Below are positions 52,492 to 60,881 of a stretch of 64,000 nucleotides of DNA, in pieces. Origin of the DNA: Bacteroidales bacterium. GTDB taxonomy: Bacteria; Bacteroidota; Bacteroidia; Bacteroidales; UBA12077. Position 1 is the stretch's first letter. Every line of letters begins with the position of its first letter. The position numbers were made by a program, and so were the translations under genes. The DNA is taken from NCBI GenBank assembly GCA_003446015.1, contig DMBU01000052.1, positions 13,690-77,689 on the forward strand, written 5' to 3'. The notes beneath the pieces were generated by a model. That model was not told the origin of the DNA, searched no databases, and worked only from the letters and a program-made list of their open reading frames with translations.

Positions 52492-53589
52492 CTATACATT
52501 AAAACGAATATGAAGAATATCTCCATCTTCTACGATATAATTCTTCCCTTCAACATGAAATTTGCCTGCTTCTTTAACCTTAACTTCAGAACCTATCGAA
52601 ATAAAATCATTGTATTTCATAACCTCTGCGCGAATAAACCCACGCTCCAGATCGCTATGAATAGTGCCGGCAGCCTGAGGTGCTGTCATTCCTTTTTTAA
52701 TTGTCCATGCTCTGTTTTCTTTTGGTCCAATGGTAAAGAAAGACATTAAATTCAATAAAGAGTATGCGCTTCGAATTAATTTATTAACCCCTGGCTCATT
52801 CAATCCTGCATCAGATAAGAACTCTTTTCTGTCATCAATATCCTCAAGATCGGCAATCTCAGCTTCCATTTTTCCGGCTATAGTCAAAATTTCAGTGTTC
52901 TGATCTTTCAATGCAGCTTTCACTTGCTCAACATATTTATTCCCTGAAATTGCAGAAGCATCATCAACATTACATACGTAAATGATAGGTTTTGCAGTTA
53001 AAAGGAATATGTCATCAATATGTTTTTTATCTGAATCCGACATCTTATAATCACGAGCATTTAGCATTGACTCTAAATGACCTTTCATTCCATTTAATAC
53101 CTCAATACCATGCTTGGCATCCTTATCACCTATTTTTGCTAATTTTTCGTAACGTTGAATTTTCTTTTCAACCGACTCCAAATCCTTTACTTGTAGCTCA
53201 AAATCAATTGTTTCAATATCTCTTATTGGGTCAACGGATCCATCGACATGAGGAAGGTTTTCATCATCGAAACATCTTAAAATATGAATTAATGCATCGG
53301 TATTACGAATATCTCCCAAAAACTTATTTCCAACACCTTCTCCCTGATTTGCCCCTTTTGTTAAACCTGGAATATCAACCATTTCTACAGTAGCAGGAAT
53401 AGTTTTTTCAGTAGGTTGAAGTTTCTCAAGTTCTAATAACCTTGGATCAGGTACGCTTATAATTCCGATATTCGATTTATTTGAACTAAATGCAAAGTTG
53501 GTCGTTTCAACTTTTGTATTCGACATACAATTAAACAAGGTTGATTTTCCAACATTTGTTATCCCAATAATACCGCACTGTAAACTCAT
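52492..53589 (-). CDS. ychF: Redox-regulated ATPase YchF (OLA1-like)
   Basis: A 365-residue P-loop protein of the Obg family that binds ATP rather than GTP. Walker A is GITNVGKST (9-17). NFAFSSNKSNIGIISVPDPR and DIPGLTKGANQGEGVGNKFL are diagnostic. The YchF NVDD motif replaces the NKxD of true GTPases, in line with ATP preference. A TGS domain ends the protein (AAGTIHSDLERGFIRAEV). It associates with ribosomes and stress responses. It is divergent from the transketolase genes. Confidence 0.95.
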   Translation of the reverse strand: MSLQCGIIGITNVGKSTLFNCMSNTKVETTNFAFSSNKSNIGIISVPDPRLLELEKLQPTEKTIPATVEMVDIPGLTKGANQGEGVGNKFLGDIRNTDALIHILRCFDDENLPHVDGSVDPIRDIETIDFELQVKDLESVEKKIQRYEKLAKIGDKDAKHGIEVLNGMKGHLESMLNARDYKMSDSDKKHIDDIFLLTAKPIIYVCNVDDASAISGNKYVEQVKAALKDQNTEILTIAGKMEAEIADLEDIDDRKEFLSDAGLNEPGVNKLIRSAYSLLNLMSFFTIGPKENRAWTIKKGMTAPQAAGTIHSDLERGFIRAEVMKYNDFISIGSEVKVKEAGKFHVEGKNYIVEDGDILHIRFNV

Positions 53590-53809
53590 AGTAAAATAAA
53601 TTTTAGATATTCAAAACAAGGCTCAAAATTACACTTTTTCAGCATTTTAAAAAGTGCTTTTAAATAAAAAACAAACAGCTTGGCTTTATTTAAAGCATGT
53701 TAATAATAAATTAAAAACATATTCCGTATATTATTCGGAAAAACCGTACTTTTACAGCCTTAATTTAACTAATTTTCTTAAACTATTACATAAAATAATT
53801 TTAGCTAAA
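53590..53809. other. Divergent ychF-transketolase intergenic region
   Basis: This 220-base gap has no supported gene. A longer reading frame begins at 53654 but enters the transketolase frame through a non-homologous stretch. CACTTTTT at 53632-53639 pairs with AAAAAGTG at 53649-53656. This hairpin is neither behind a gene nor followed by a T tract on the ychF side, so it may be regulatory or a chance event. Confidence 0.4.
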
Positions 53810-54652
53810 ATGTCTGATATTCAAAACTTAAAAAAAATAGCTTCACAGGTACGTAGAGATATAGTAAGAATGGTACATGCACAAAACTCCGGGCATCCGG
53901 GTGGATCATTAGGTTGTACCGAATTTCTTACCACATTATATTTTGAAATCATGAATCATGATTCAAATTTCGATATGGATGGCAAAAATCAGGATTTATT
54001 CTTTCTTTCGAATGGGCATCTTTCGGCATTATGGTATAGTGTTTTAGCTCGCTCAGGATATTTTGCACTATCAGAATTATCTACATTTAGAATGATTTCA
54101 TCAAGATTGCAAGGACATCCTACTCCCAAAGAAGGATTACCTGGTATCCGCATGGCATCAGGATCACTCGGACAAGGATTGTCTGTTGCTTGTGGTGCAG
54201 CACTAACAAAAAAACTAAATAAAGAATCTACAACAGTATTTACTCTTCATGGCGATGGCGAATTGCAGGAAGGTCAGATTTGGGAGGCTGCCATGTTCGC
54301 TGCTCATCATAAAATCGACAATCTTATTGCTACAGTTGATTATAATGGTCAGCAAATTGATGGTCCAGTTGATAAAATCATGTCTTTGGGAAATCTTAGA
54401 GCAAAATGGGAAAGTTTTGGCTGGCAAGTGTTAGAAATGAATGGGAACGACATGGAAGATGTTGTTAAAACTTTAAATCATGCAAAATCAATCACTGGAA
54501 AAGGAAAACCTATAGCTATTCTTATGAAAACACAAATGGGTATGGGTGTCGATTTCATGATGGGATCACATAAATGGCATGGAGTTGCTCCTAATGATGA
54601 ACAACTTGAAAATGCTCTTAATCAGTTAGAAGAAACTCTTGGAGATTATTAA
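53810..54652 (+). CDS. Transketolase, N-terminal subunit
   Basis: A 280-residue thiamine-diphosphate subunit of a two-part transketolase. GHPGGSLG, GSLGQGLSVACG and the TPP motif GDGELQEGQIWEAAMFAAHH with a downstream N (DYNGQ) are visible. It starts at 53810 (MSDIQNLKK), not 52 codons upstream, since the family begins there. Split transketolases move two-carbon units between sugars in the pentose phosphate pathway. The C-terminal partner is at 56504, after two other genes. Confidence 0.92.
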   Translation: MSDIQNLKKIASQVRRDIVRMVHAQNSGHPGGSLGCTEFLTTLYFEIMNHDSNFDMDGKNQDLFFLSNGHLSALWYSVLARSGYFALSELSTFRMISSRLQGHPTPKEGLPGIRMASGSLGQGLSVACGAALTKKLNKESTTVFTLHGDGELQEGQIWEAAMFAAHHKIDNLIATVDYNGQQIDGPVDKIMSLGNLRAKWESFGWQVLEMNGNDMEDVVKTLNHAKSITGKGKPIAILMKTQMGMGVDFMMGSHKWHGVAPNDEQLENALNQLEETLGDY

Positions 54653-54684
54653 AATATTTATTGAATTATTAAAAATTTAAGATT

Positions 54685-55086
54685 ATGGAAAATATAGTAA
54701 TTATTGCTCATGATGTTAAGAAGCCTGAGATGGTTCAGTTTTTAAACGACCGCAAAGAATGGATTGATGGAGTTAATTTAATTGCTACCGGAAGAACTGC
54801 TGAATATGTTGAATCGCAAGGAATAAAAGTAGAGCACTTAAGTCCCGGCATTTCAGGTGGATATGTTGAAATTACCGACAAAATTAAACGTAAAGAAATT
54901 GATATCGTAATCTTTCTGCGTGATCCACTTATTAAATTAGGACATCATGAAGATATTCAATCCTTATTAGAAGCTTGTAACATGTATAACATACCATTAG
55001 CTACGAATTATGCAAGTGCAGAATTAATGATTCTTGGATATATCAAAAAGGAAGATTACGAGCGACGAAAATCAATGGAAGATTAA
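54685..55086 (+). CDS. Methylglyoxal synthase-like protein
   Basis: A 133-residue MGS-domain protein that aligns end to end with E. coli methylglyoxal synthase (152 residues). AHD at 8-10, ATGRT, and FLRDPLIKLGHHEDIQSLL with the conserved Asp and His, match. But the motif SGPxGGD (whose Asp71 is the catalytic base in the E. coli enzyme) reads SPGISGGY, so Tyr replaces Asp. It may therefore be inactive, have a different base, or do something else. It lies 32 bases after the transketolase N-terminal gene, and both products act on triose or pentose phosphates, so a link is plausible. Confidence 0.75.
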   Translation: MENIVIIAHDVKKPEMVQFLNDRKEWIDGVNLIATGRTAEYVESQGIKVEHLSPGISGGYVEITDKIKRKEIDIVIFLRDPLIKLGHHEDIQSLLEACNMYNIPLATNYASAELMILGYIKKEDYERRKSMED

Positions 55087-55115
55087 ACTAAATAATTGTT
55101 AAGAATAAACAAGAT

Positions 55116-56495
55116 TTGAAAAATCTAGTACGATATATATTAATTCTACTTTTTTCGTTTAGCACGATTTATTTGCAGGCTCAAAAAAGCAAACCAGAAC
55201 AAGCAAAAACAAGAATTCTGTTTGTTTTTGATGCTTCTCAAAGTATGTATGGCACATGGGAAAGTGACAGGAAAATAAATATTGCCCGACGCTATTTGAT
55301 TGAAATTATTGATAGCCTGGAGCAGATGGACAATATTCAAATGGCACTTCGGGTATATGGTCACCAAAGTCCCGTCCCTCCTCAAGATTGCAATGACACG
55401 AAACTTGAAGTACCATTTGACTCAAATAATGCCGGTCAGATAAGACAGGAACTTCGATATTTAATACCTAGAGGAACTACTCCTATTGCAAATTCGTTGG
55501 AAGCAGCAGCAAATGATTTTCCTTCATGTGACAACTGCAGAAATATTATTATTTTAATAACCGATGGCATTGAAGCATGCGATGGTGATCCTTGCCAGGT
55601 TTCTTTAAATCTGCAAAAGAAAGGTATTGTGCTAAAACCATTTGTAATTGGCATTGGTATTGATCCTAATTTCGAAAAAACATTTGAGTGTGTTGGACAT
55701 TTCTATAATACCCCCAATGAAGAAAAATTTCATGAAGTATTAGGAGTTGTGATATCAAGAGCCTTAAACTCAACAACAGCTCAGGTAAATCTGATTGATA
55801 GTAAGGGCATACCATCTGAAACAGATGTTAATATGACATTCTTTGATCATATTTCTGGCAAAGTGAAATATAATTTTGTTCATACAATCAATTATATGGG
55901 TTACCCCGATACACTTATCATTGATCCTTTAATTTCGTATGATATTGTTGTTCATACTATACCTGCTGTAAAAAAAGAAAATATTCAACTAGCCGAAGGT
56001 AAGCATAACATGATTGGTATAAATGCACCTCAAGGATTCTTAAGCATATCTTGCCCGGGTAGTAATCAATATAAAGATTTGGATGTTATCGTTCGGCAAA
56101 ACGATAAAGTTCAAACTTTAAATTTGCAGAAAAATGGATCAACAGAAAAATACCTGGTTGGTAATTACGATTTAGAAATATTAAGCATTCCAAGAGTTAT
56201 TGTCGAAAAAGTTAAGATTGAGCAAAGTGTAACAACAACTATTGAAATACCACGTCCGGGCATCGCAAATTTCTCGCTTGCCTCAAGTGGTTTTGGAAGT
56301 ATTTACACTGAAACCGCAGATACTTTAAAATGGGTTTATAATCTCGATCAGAATTTAACCCAACAAAATATCATTATGCAACCAGGGAATTACAGAGTTG
56401 TATACAGACCAAAAAACACAAAACAATCAATTTATACTATAAATAAAAGATTTACAATAAAATCAGGAGCATCACAAAAGATAATACTTTATTAA
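55116..56495 (+). CDS. Exported von Willebrand factor A domain protein
   Basis: A 459-residue protein with a signal peptide (MKNLVRYILILLFSFSTIYL) starting with TTG at 55116. The vWA domain begins near residue 32 with the metal site DASQS (39-43). LRYLIPRGTTPIANSL and IIILITDGIEACDGDPC are the other MIDAS parts. The C-terminal half is beta-rich and of unknown fold. It is located between the halves of a transketolase, yet is likely periplasmic. A functional link is not evident, and cotranscription with 30-base gaps is likely. Confidence 0.78.
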   Translation: MKNLVRYILILLFSFSTIYLQAQKSKPEQAKTRILFVFDASQSMYGTWESDRKINIARRYLIEIIDSLEQMDNIQMALRVYGHQSPVPPQDCNDTKLEVPFDSNNAGQIRQELRYLIPRGTTPIANSLEAAANDFPSCDNCRNIIILITDGIEACDGDPCQVSLNLQKKGIVLKPFVIGIGIDPNFEKTFECVGHFYNTPNEEKFHEVLGVVISRALNSTTAQVNLIDSKGIPSETDVNMTFFDHISGKVKYNFVHTINYMGYPDTLIIDPLISYDIVVHTIPAVKKENIQLAEGKHNMIGINAPQGFLSISCPGSNQYKDLDVIVRQNDKVQTLNLQKNGSTEKYLVGNYDLEILSIPRVIVEKVKIEQSVTTTIEIPRPGIANFSLASSGFGSIYTETADTLKWVYNLDQNLTQQNIIMQPGNYRVVYRPKNTKQSIYTINKRFTIKSGASQKIILY

Positions 56496-56503
56496 ATTTA
56501 GAC

Positions 56504-57457
56504 ATGAAAAAATTCGATTATAAAGATAAGAAAGATACACGATCAGGTTTTGGAGCAGGATTGTATGAACTAGGTAAGAAAAACGACAATGTTGTTGCTT
56601 TATGCGCAGATCTTACCGGCTCATTAAAAATGAATCAATTTGCAGATGAGTTCCCCGAAAGATTTATCCAGTGTGGTATTGCGGAGGCTAACATGATAGG
56701 AACAGCTGCCGGATTAACCATAGGTGGGAAAATTCCATTTGCAGGAACTTTTGCCAATTTTGCAACCGGGCGTGTTTATGATCAAATAAGACAATCAGTG
56801 GCTTATTCAGAGAAAAATGTGAAAATTTGTGCCTCACATGCGGGCATTACACTTGGTGAAGATGGTGCCACACATCAAATTATGGAAGACATTGGTTTAA
56901 TGAAAATGCTTCCCGGAATGGTTGTAATTAATCCATGTGATTATAATCAGACAAAAGCTGCAACTATTGCCATTGCCGACTACGAAGGACCTGTTTATTT
57001 GCGTTTTGGTCGACCAAATGTTCCAAACTTTACACCCGAAGATCAAAAATTTAAAATTGGCGAAGCAGTATTGTTAAACGAGGGTACAGATGTTACCATC
57101 TTTGCAACAGGTCATTTAGTTTGGAAAGCAATTGAAGCAGCAGAAATCTTAGAACAAAAAGGAATATCTTCTGAGATCATTAATATACATACCATTAAAC
57201 CTTTAGATGAGAAAGCTGTATTAGCTTCTGTTGCAAAAACAAAAGCAGTAGTTACTGCCGAGGAACACATGATGAATGGAGGTTTAGGCGATTCAATTGC
57301 ACAGTTATTGGGACGAAAATTACCTACTCCTATTGAGATGGTTGCAGTTGACGACAAATTTGGCGAAAGTGGTAAACCCGAGGAGTTGCTTACAAAATAC
57401 GGCATTGACACTGAAAATATAGTTTCTGCTGTTGAAACAGTTCTAAAAAGAAAATAA
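56504..57457 (+). CDS. Transketolase, C-terminal subunit
   Basis: A 317-residue partner of the N-terminal transketolase subunit. It has the pyrimidine-binding domain with catalytic Glu in CGIAEANMIGTAAGL, AGTFANFATGR, and HAGITLGEDGATHQIMED, then the C-terminal domain (LRFGRPNVP, VVTAEEHMMNGGLGDSIA). Together with the subunit at 53810 it forms one active transketolase. It starts nine bases after the vWA gene. Confidence 0.93.
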   Translation: MKKFDYKDKKDTRSGFGAGLYELGKKNDNVVALCADLTGSLKMNQFADEFPERFIQCGIAEANMIGTAAGLTIGGKIPFAGTFANFATGRVYDQIRQSVAYSEKNVKICASHAGITLGEDGATHQIMEDIGLMKMLPGMVVINPCDYNQTKAATIAIADYEGPVYLRFGRPNVPNFTPEDQKFKIGEAVLLNEGTDVTIFATGHLVWKAIEAAEILEQKGISSEIINIHTIKPLDEKAVLASVAKTKAVVTAEEHMMNGGLGDSIAQLLGRKLPTPIEMVAVDDKFGESGKPEELLTKYGIDTENIVSAVETVLKRK

Positions 57458-57460
57458 AAT

Positions 57461-57468
57461 TATCTTTG
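57461..57468 (+). promoter_or_regulatory. Candidate -7 promoter element (TATCTTTG) of the ECF sigma operon
   Basis: TATCTTTG matches TAnnTTTG exactly, four bases after the transketolase stop. A TTG at 57432-57434 lies 26 bases upstream, inside the transketolase gene. The sigma gene starts 42 bases after the element. Confidence 0.55.
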
Positions 57469-57509
57469 TAATCACTTTATAAATAGAAAGTGATTTCTCT
57501 CAAAGAATT

Positions 57510-58058
57510 ATGTCAGATTATAGCGACAAGGAGTTATTAACTCTCTTTAATGATATCGAAAAACGCAATTATGCTTTTAACCTGATTGTTAGAAAATATC
57601 AGGATAAATTGTATTGGCACATTCGAAAAATCGTTATTATCCATGATGATGCTGATGATATTCTACAAAACACTTTTATCAAAGTGTGGAAGGGACTCGA
57701 AGGATTCAGAGAAGATTCGAAACTCTATACCTGGTTATACCGAATTGCAACAAACGAATCATTGACCTTTTTAAAACAAAAGAAAACAAAATATTTTTTG
57801 CCAATTGTTGATTACGAAAATCAATTGAAAGAATCATTGGAGAGTGACGAGTATTTCAATGGGGATGAGATACAGTGCAAACTCCAAAAAGCCATATTAG
57901 ATTTGCCTGAAAAACAGCGAATTGTTTTCAATTTAAAGTATTTCGAAGAGATGAAATATGATGATATGTCAGAAATTTTAAAAACATCAGTTGGTGCGCT
58001 AAAAGCATCTTATCATCATGCTGTTAAGAAAATTGAGAATTATTTTAAAGAAGATTAA
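57510..58058 (+). CDS. ECF-type RNA polymerase sigma factor
   Basis: A 182-residue group 4 sigma factor. Region 2 is at about 20-90 (RKYQDKLYWHIRKIV, DADDILQNTFIKVWKGL, YTWLYRIATNESL), and region 4 at about 125-175 (LPEKQRIVFNLKYFEEMKYDDMSEILKTSVGALKASYHHAVKKI). No sigma-1.1 or 3 region is present. It is followed by genes for a membrane protein and a periplasmic Spy-like protein, probably its regulators. Confidence 0.93.
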   Translation: MSDYSDKELLTLFNDIEKRNYAFNLIVRKYQDKLYWHIRKIVIIHDDADDILQNTFIKVWKGLEGFREDSKLYTWLYRIATNESLTFLKQKKTKYFLPIVDYENQLKESLESDEYFNGDEIQCKLQKAILDLPEKQRIVFNLKYFEEMKYDDMSEILKTSVGALKASYHHAVKKIENYFKED

Positions 58059-58116
58059 ACTAATTAAACATTAAAAAGTCAAAAAGACAAGGGAAAACAA
58101 AATAGGGGATATTAAA

Positions 58117-58557
58117 ATGGGAAAAAACAATAAGACCGTGGAAGGATTGAAGGGAAATAATAAAAATCCGTTTTCTGTTCCTGATGGATATTTCGAAACA
58201 TTTCCGACAAGAATGCAAGAACGAATTCTGTCTGAGAACAAAGAATATGCCTGGGCAATAAAAATCTTCAGGTATGTAAAGCCTCAATTTGCATTGGCTA
58301 TTATGATTATTACGTTTGCGGTTATTTCAATAACCACAATTAATTTTATTCTATCGAATAGAACGAGCATTGATAATGATTTATATACCCGTATCATTGA
58401 GGTAGATGCAAATGAATTTACAGAGCAACATTTTATTGATGTTTTGCTTGAAGAAAAAAAACCAGTCGATAATCACAAAAAAGATGAATCGGATTTCTAC
58501 ATCCATTACTTATTGGATGAAGATATAGATTATGGAACTTTAATTGATGAATTTTAA
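58117..58557 (+). CDS. Membrane protein, probable anti-sigma factor
   Basis: A 146-residue protein with one membrane helix (FALAIMIITFAVISITTINFIL, about 66-90). The cytoplasmic N-terminal part begins NKNPFSVPDGYFETFPTRMQERI, a motif common in Bacteroidota proteins behind ECF sigma genes. The C-terminal 50 residues are acidic and would be periplasmic. No zinc anti-sigma motif (HxxxCxxC) is visible. I infer an anti-sigma or accessory role from position. Confidence 0.75.
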   Translation: MGKNNKTVEGLKGNNKNPFSVPDGYFETFPTRMQERILSENKEYAWAIKIFRYVKPQFALAIMIITFAVISITTINFILSNRTSIDNDLYTRIIEVDANEFTEQHFIDVLLEEKKPVDNHKKDESDFYIHYLLDEDIDYGTLIDEF

Positions 58558-58559
58558 AA

Positions 58560-59033
58560 ATGAATAAAATGAAATATCTTAAATCGTTCATTTTGCTTTT
58601 TTCGTTATGCGCTTTTTCTTTTTCGGTAAAAGCACAGGAAACTCAATATAAATCGGATAAGGAACAAGAAATAAAATCACAAAAAATAGCTTTCTTTACC
58701 GATAAAATTGGACTTACACCTGATGAAGCGCAGGTATTCTGGCCTATCTACAATGATTATTGGGCTAAAAAAAACAGAATTATTGAAGATCGAAAAGAAA
58801 AGATGACCTACTTTGCTGATCATACAGATAATCTGAGCAACGATGAAATGATAAAATATGCTGATCAGTATATTCGATACGAAATGGAATTGGCAGAGCT
58901 ACTGGATGAATATCACAAGAAATTTAAGAAAATATTACCTGTTGAAAAGGTTATGAAAATATATCTTGCCGACTACGAGTTTAAAACCTACTTATTAAAA
59001 AAGATTCGCGAAAGTGGTAAACATGAAGATTAA
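58560..59033 (+). CDS. Periplasmic Spy/CpxP-like protein (sensor of ECF sigma)
   Basis: A 157-residue exported helical protein with signal MNKMKYLKSFILLFSLCAFSFSVKA. The mature part has IGLTPDEAQVFWPIYNDYWAKKNRI and a long helix with charged residues, as in proteins annotated as sensors of ECF-type sigma factors, related in style to Spy/CpxP chaperones. It starts two bases after the preceding stop, and the operon ends at the hairpin at 59033. Confidence 0.82.
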   Translation: MNKMKYLKSFILLFSLCAFSFSVKAQETQYKSDKEQEIKSQKIAFFTDKIGLTPDEAQVFWPIYNDYWAKKNRIIEDRKEKMTYFADHTDNLSNDEMIKYADQYIRYEMELAELLDEYHKKFKKILPVEKVMKIYLADYEFKTYLLKKIRESGKHED

Positions 59034-59073
59034 AAAAAAGCTCCTCTTGTAAGTTAACAGAGGAGCTTTTTTT
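59033..59073. terminator. Bidirectional terminator between the sigma operon and the ammonia-lyase
   Basis: AGCTCCTCT at 59039-59047 pairs with AGAGGAGCT at 59059-59067. Flanking A and T runs lengthen the stem to about 15 bp. There are seven T after it on the plus strand and eight on the minus strand. It serves both the ECF operon and the convergent gene at 59092. Confidence 0.88.
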
Positions 59074-59091
59074 ATATAGTTGTTTTGGATC

Positions 59092-60618
59092 TTATTCCAG
59101 ACTACCAACAGCTTTCTCAACTTCAGTAAGTATTTCGCCCGATTTAACTAATTCTTTCATAGCGGTATGATCAGGATATAAAGGACGATCAATTTCTAAG
59201 AAATCTACATGTTTTCTAACTATTTCCTTCGCTTTAGTAACTCCTTTACCAAAATTATACTCACGAAAATCCAGTGCCTGTGCAGCAGCCATAATTTCAA
59301 TTCCAAGAATTCCATATGCATTATCTAATATCTGGAAATTCTTAATGGCAGTATTCATCCCCATTGATACGAAATCTTCCTGGTCAGCAGCAGCTGGAAT
59401 AGATTGGATAGATGCCGGAGCTGAAAGAATCCTTTGCTCAACTATTTGCATATCGGCAGTATACTGACTTAGCATTAGTCCAGAAAACATTCCTGCTCCC
59501 TTGGTTAAGAATGCTGGAAGCCCCACACTTAATGCAGGATTATTTAATCGATTCATTCTGCGTTCCGACATAACACTAACCATGGTTATAGCAATACCAG
59601 CCATATCCATCGGTAAAGAAACAGGTGTTCCCTGGAAATTCGCTCCGGATAACTGCATATTTTCTTCAGGGAAGAAAATTGGGTTATCACCTACTCCATT
59701 TAATTCAATCTCAACCTGAGAACGAGCCCAACGCATTGCATCATGAGCAGCACCAATAACTTGTGGAGTAGAACGCATCGAATAAGCATCCTGAACTTTA
59801 CATTTAACTTTACCTTCCTTTAAATCGCCACCAGCAACTAATTTGTTAATTGCATTCGCACTTCGCACAGCACCAGCAAAACCTCTTACTTCATGTAACT
59901 TTGCAGTATAAGGTTTCATATTTGCTTTCAGTGCTTCTAACGACATTGCTGCACCTATTTCAGCTTGCTTCAACCAATTATTTGCATCATATAAAAAGAT
60001 TGCACTCATTGCAGTTAAAACATTAGATCCATTAATGGTTGCTAATCCGTCGCGGGCAAATAATCCGGGAATCGGAATTCCCGCTTTATCCATAGCTTCT
60101 TTACCGTCTAACAACTCACCTTTAAAGTAAGCTTTACCTTCACCCATTAATAAAAGGGCAATTTGCGACATAGGAGCTAAATCACCACTGGCTCCAACTG
60201 ATCCTTTCTGACAAACAAAAGGAGTTACTCCCTTATTTAGCATATCAACTAAGGTTTGTGTTATCACCAAACGACTTCCGGAATTACCATGAGCATGAAC
60301 ATTGATTCGACCAAACATCGCTCCACGAACATATTCAATTGGAGCAGGATCGCCAATACCAGCTGCATGATTATACACTAAATATTTCTGAAAATCCTGA
60401 ACCTGATCATCATTTAAAACAACCTCAGAAAATTCTCCAATACCTGTATTAACACCATACATAATTTCTTTTGCAATGATTTTTTTCTCAAGCATTGCAC
60501 GGCATTTATTAATTCGAGCGACTGCATCAGGATGCAATTCCACTTTTCTTCCATGACGAGCAACTTCAACAACATTCTCGATAGTTAATCCACTACCTTT
60601 AATAATTAATTTATCCAT
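59092..60618 (-). CDS. MIO-type aromatic amino acid / histidine ammonia-lyase
   Basis: A 508-residue lyase that forms the MIO cofactor from Ala143-Ser144-Gly145 (GSVGASGDLAP). It would remove ammonia from an aromatic amino acid or His. Tyr54 (YGVNTG), Asn in INGSN, QDAYSMR and QEDFVSMG are kept. The selectivity loop reads NHAAG (His84) where the HAL pattern is SHAAG or SHACG. GANFQG and QEDFV replace the usual HAL forms GGNFHG and QEDHV. So it is a relative of, but distinct from, its neighbour at 60882. The substrate could be tyrosine, phenylalanine, histidine or an aminomutase substrate. It is transcribed alone. Confidence 0.88.
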   Translation of the reverse strand: MDKLIIKGSGLTIENVVEVARHGRKVELHPDAVARINKCRAMLEKKIIAKEIMYGVNTGIGEFSEVVLNDDQVQDFQKYLVYNHAAGIGDPAPIEYVRGAMFGRINVHAHGNSGSRLVITQTLVDMLNKGVTPFVCQKGSVGASGDLAPMSQIALLLMGEGKAYFKGELLDGKEAMDKAGIPIPGLFARDGLATINGSNVLTAMSAIFLYDANNWLKQAEIGAAMSLEALKANMKPYTAKLHEVRGFAGAVRSANAINKLVAGGDLKEGKVKCKVQDAYSMRSTPQVIGAAHDAMRWARSQVEIELNGVGDNPIFFPEENMQLSGANFQGTPVSLPMDMAGIAITMVSVMSERRMNRLNNPALSVGLPAFLTKGAGMFSGLMLSQYTADMQIVEQRILSAPASIQSIPAAADQEDFVSMGMNTAIKNFQILDNAYGILGIEIMAAAQALDFREYNFGKGVTKAKEIVRKHVDFLEIDRPLYPDHTAMKELVKSGEILTEVEKAVGSLE

Positions 60619-60881
60619 AATAGGTTTAATATTTATTTGATTAAATAAAGGGGTTTACTGAAACTATAAAATAAGAAGAGTGATTTTCAGAACTAATACA
60701 TTGAAGTTCTGTTGATTTGAATAAGGAAGTTAAGAATCCAATAGGTCATATCCTTAATTATTGAATCCACAAGTTAGTAAAAGTGATTTGAAGTTCCTAA
60801 AATTTTACATTTTTTAGACTAAAAATAAAAAATGCGTCCCAGCTTTTTGAGACGCATTTAACATTTTTTATTAAGATCTTT
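60619..60881. other. Gap between the two ammonia-lyase genes
   Basis: This 263-base gap holds no coding feature that I can support. It contains the terminator of the upstream lyase gene (60830-60859) and, by position, the promoter of the lyase gene at 59092, for which I found no exact TAnnTTTG motif. Confidence 0.5.
60830..60859 (-). terminator. Terminator of the histidine ammonia-lyase gene
   Basis: AAATGCGTC (60830-60838) and GACGCATTT (60851-60859) form a 9-bp stem. Read on the minus strand it is followed by TTTTATTTTTAG, a good T tract, and lies 23 bases after the stop of the gene at 60882. Confidence 0.85.

Noticed and set aside
52992..53393. Plus-strand 133-residue open reading frame within ychF
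   Set aside because: It is antisense to well-conserved ychF motifs and has no start context or homology that I recognise.
53632..53656. Hairpin CACTTTTT...AAAAAGTG between ychF and transketolase
   Set aside because: It lies between divergent genes and ends no transcript. The short AT-rich stem could occur by chance, so I do not call it a terminator.
53654..53809. Longer start for the transketolase N-terminal subunit
   Set aside because: The extra 52 residues are not like the family N-terminus. The ATG at 53810 gives the expected start.
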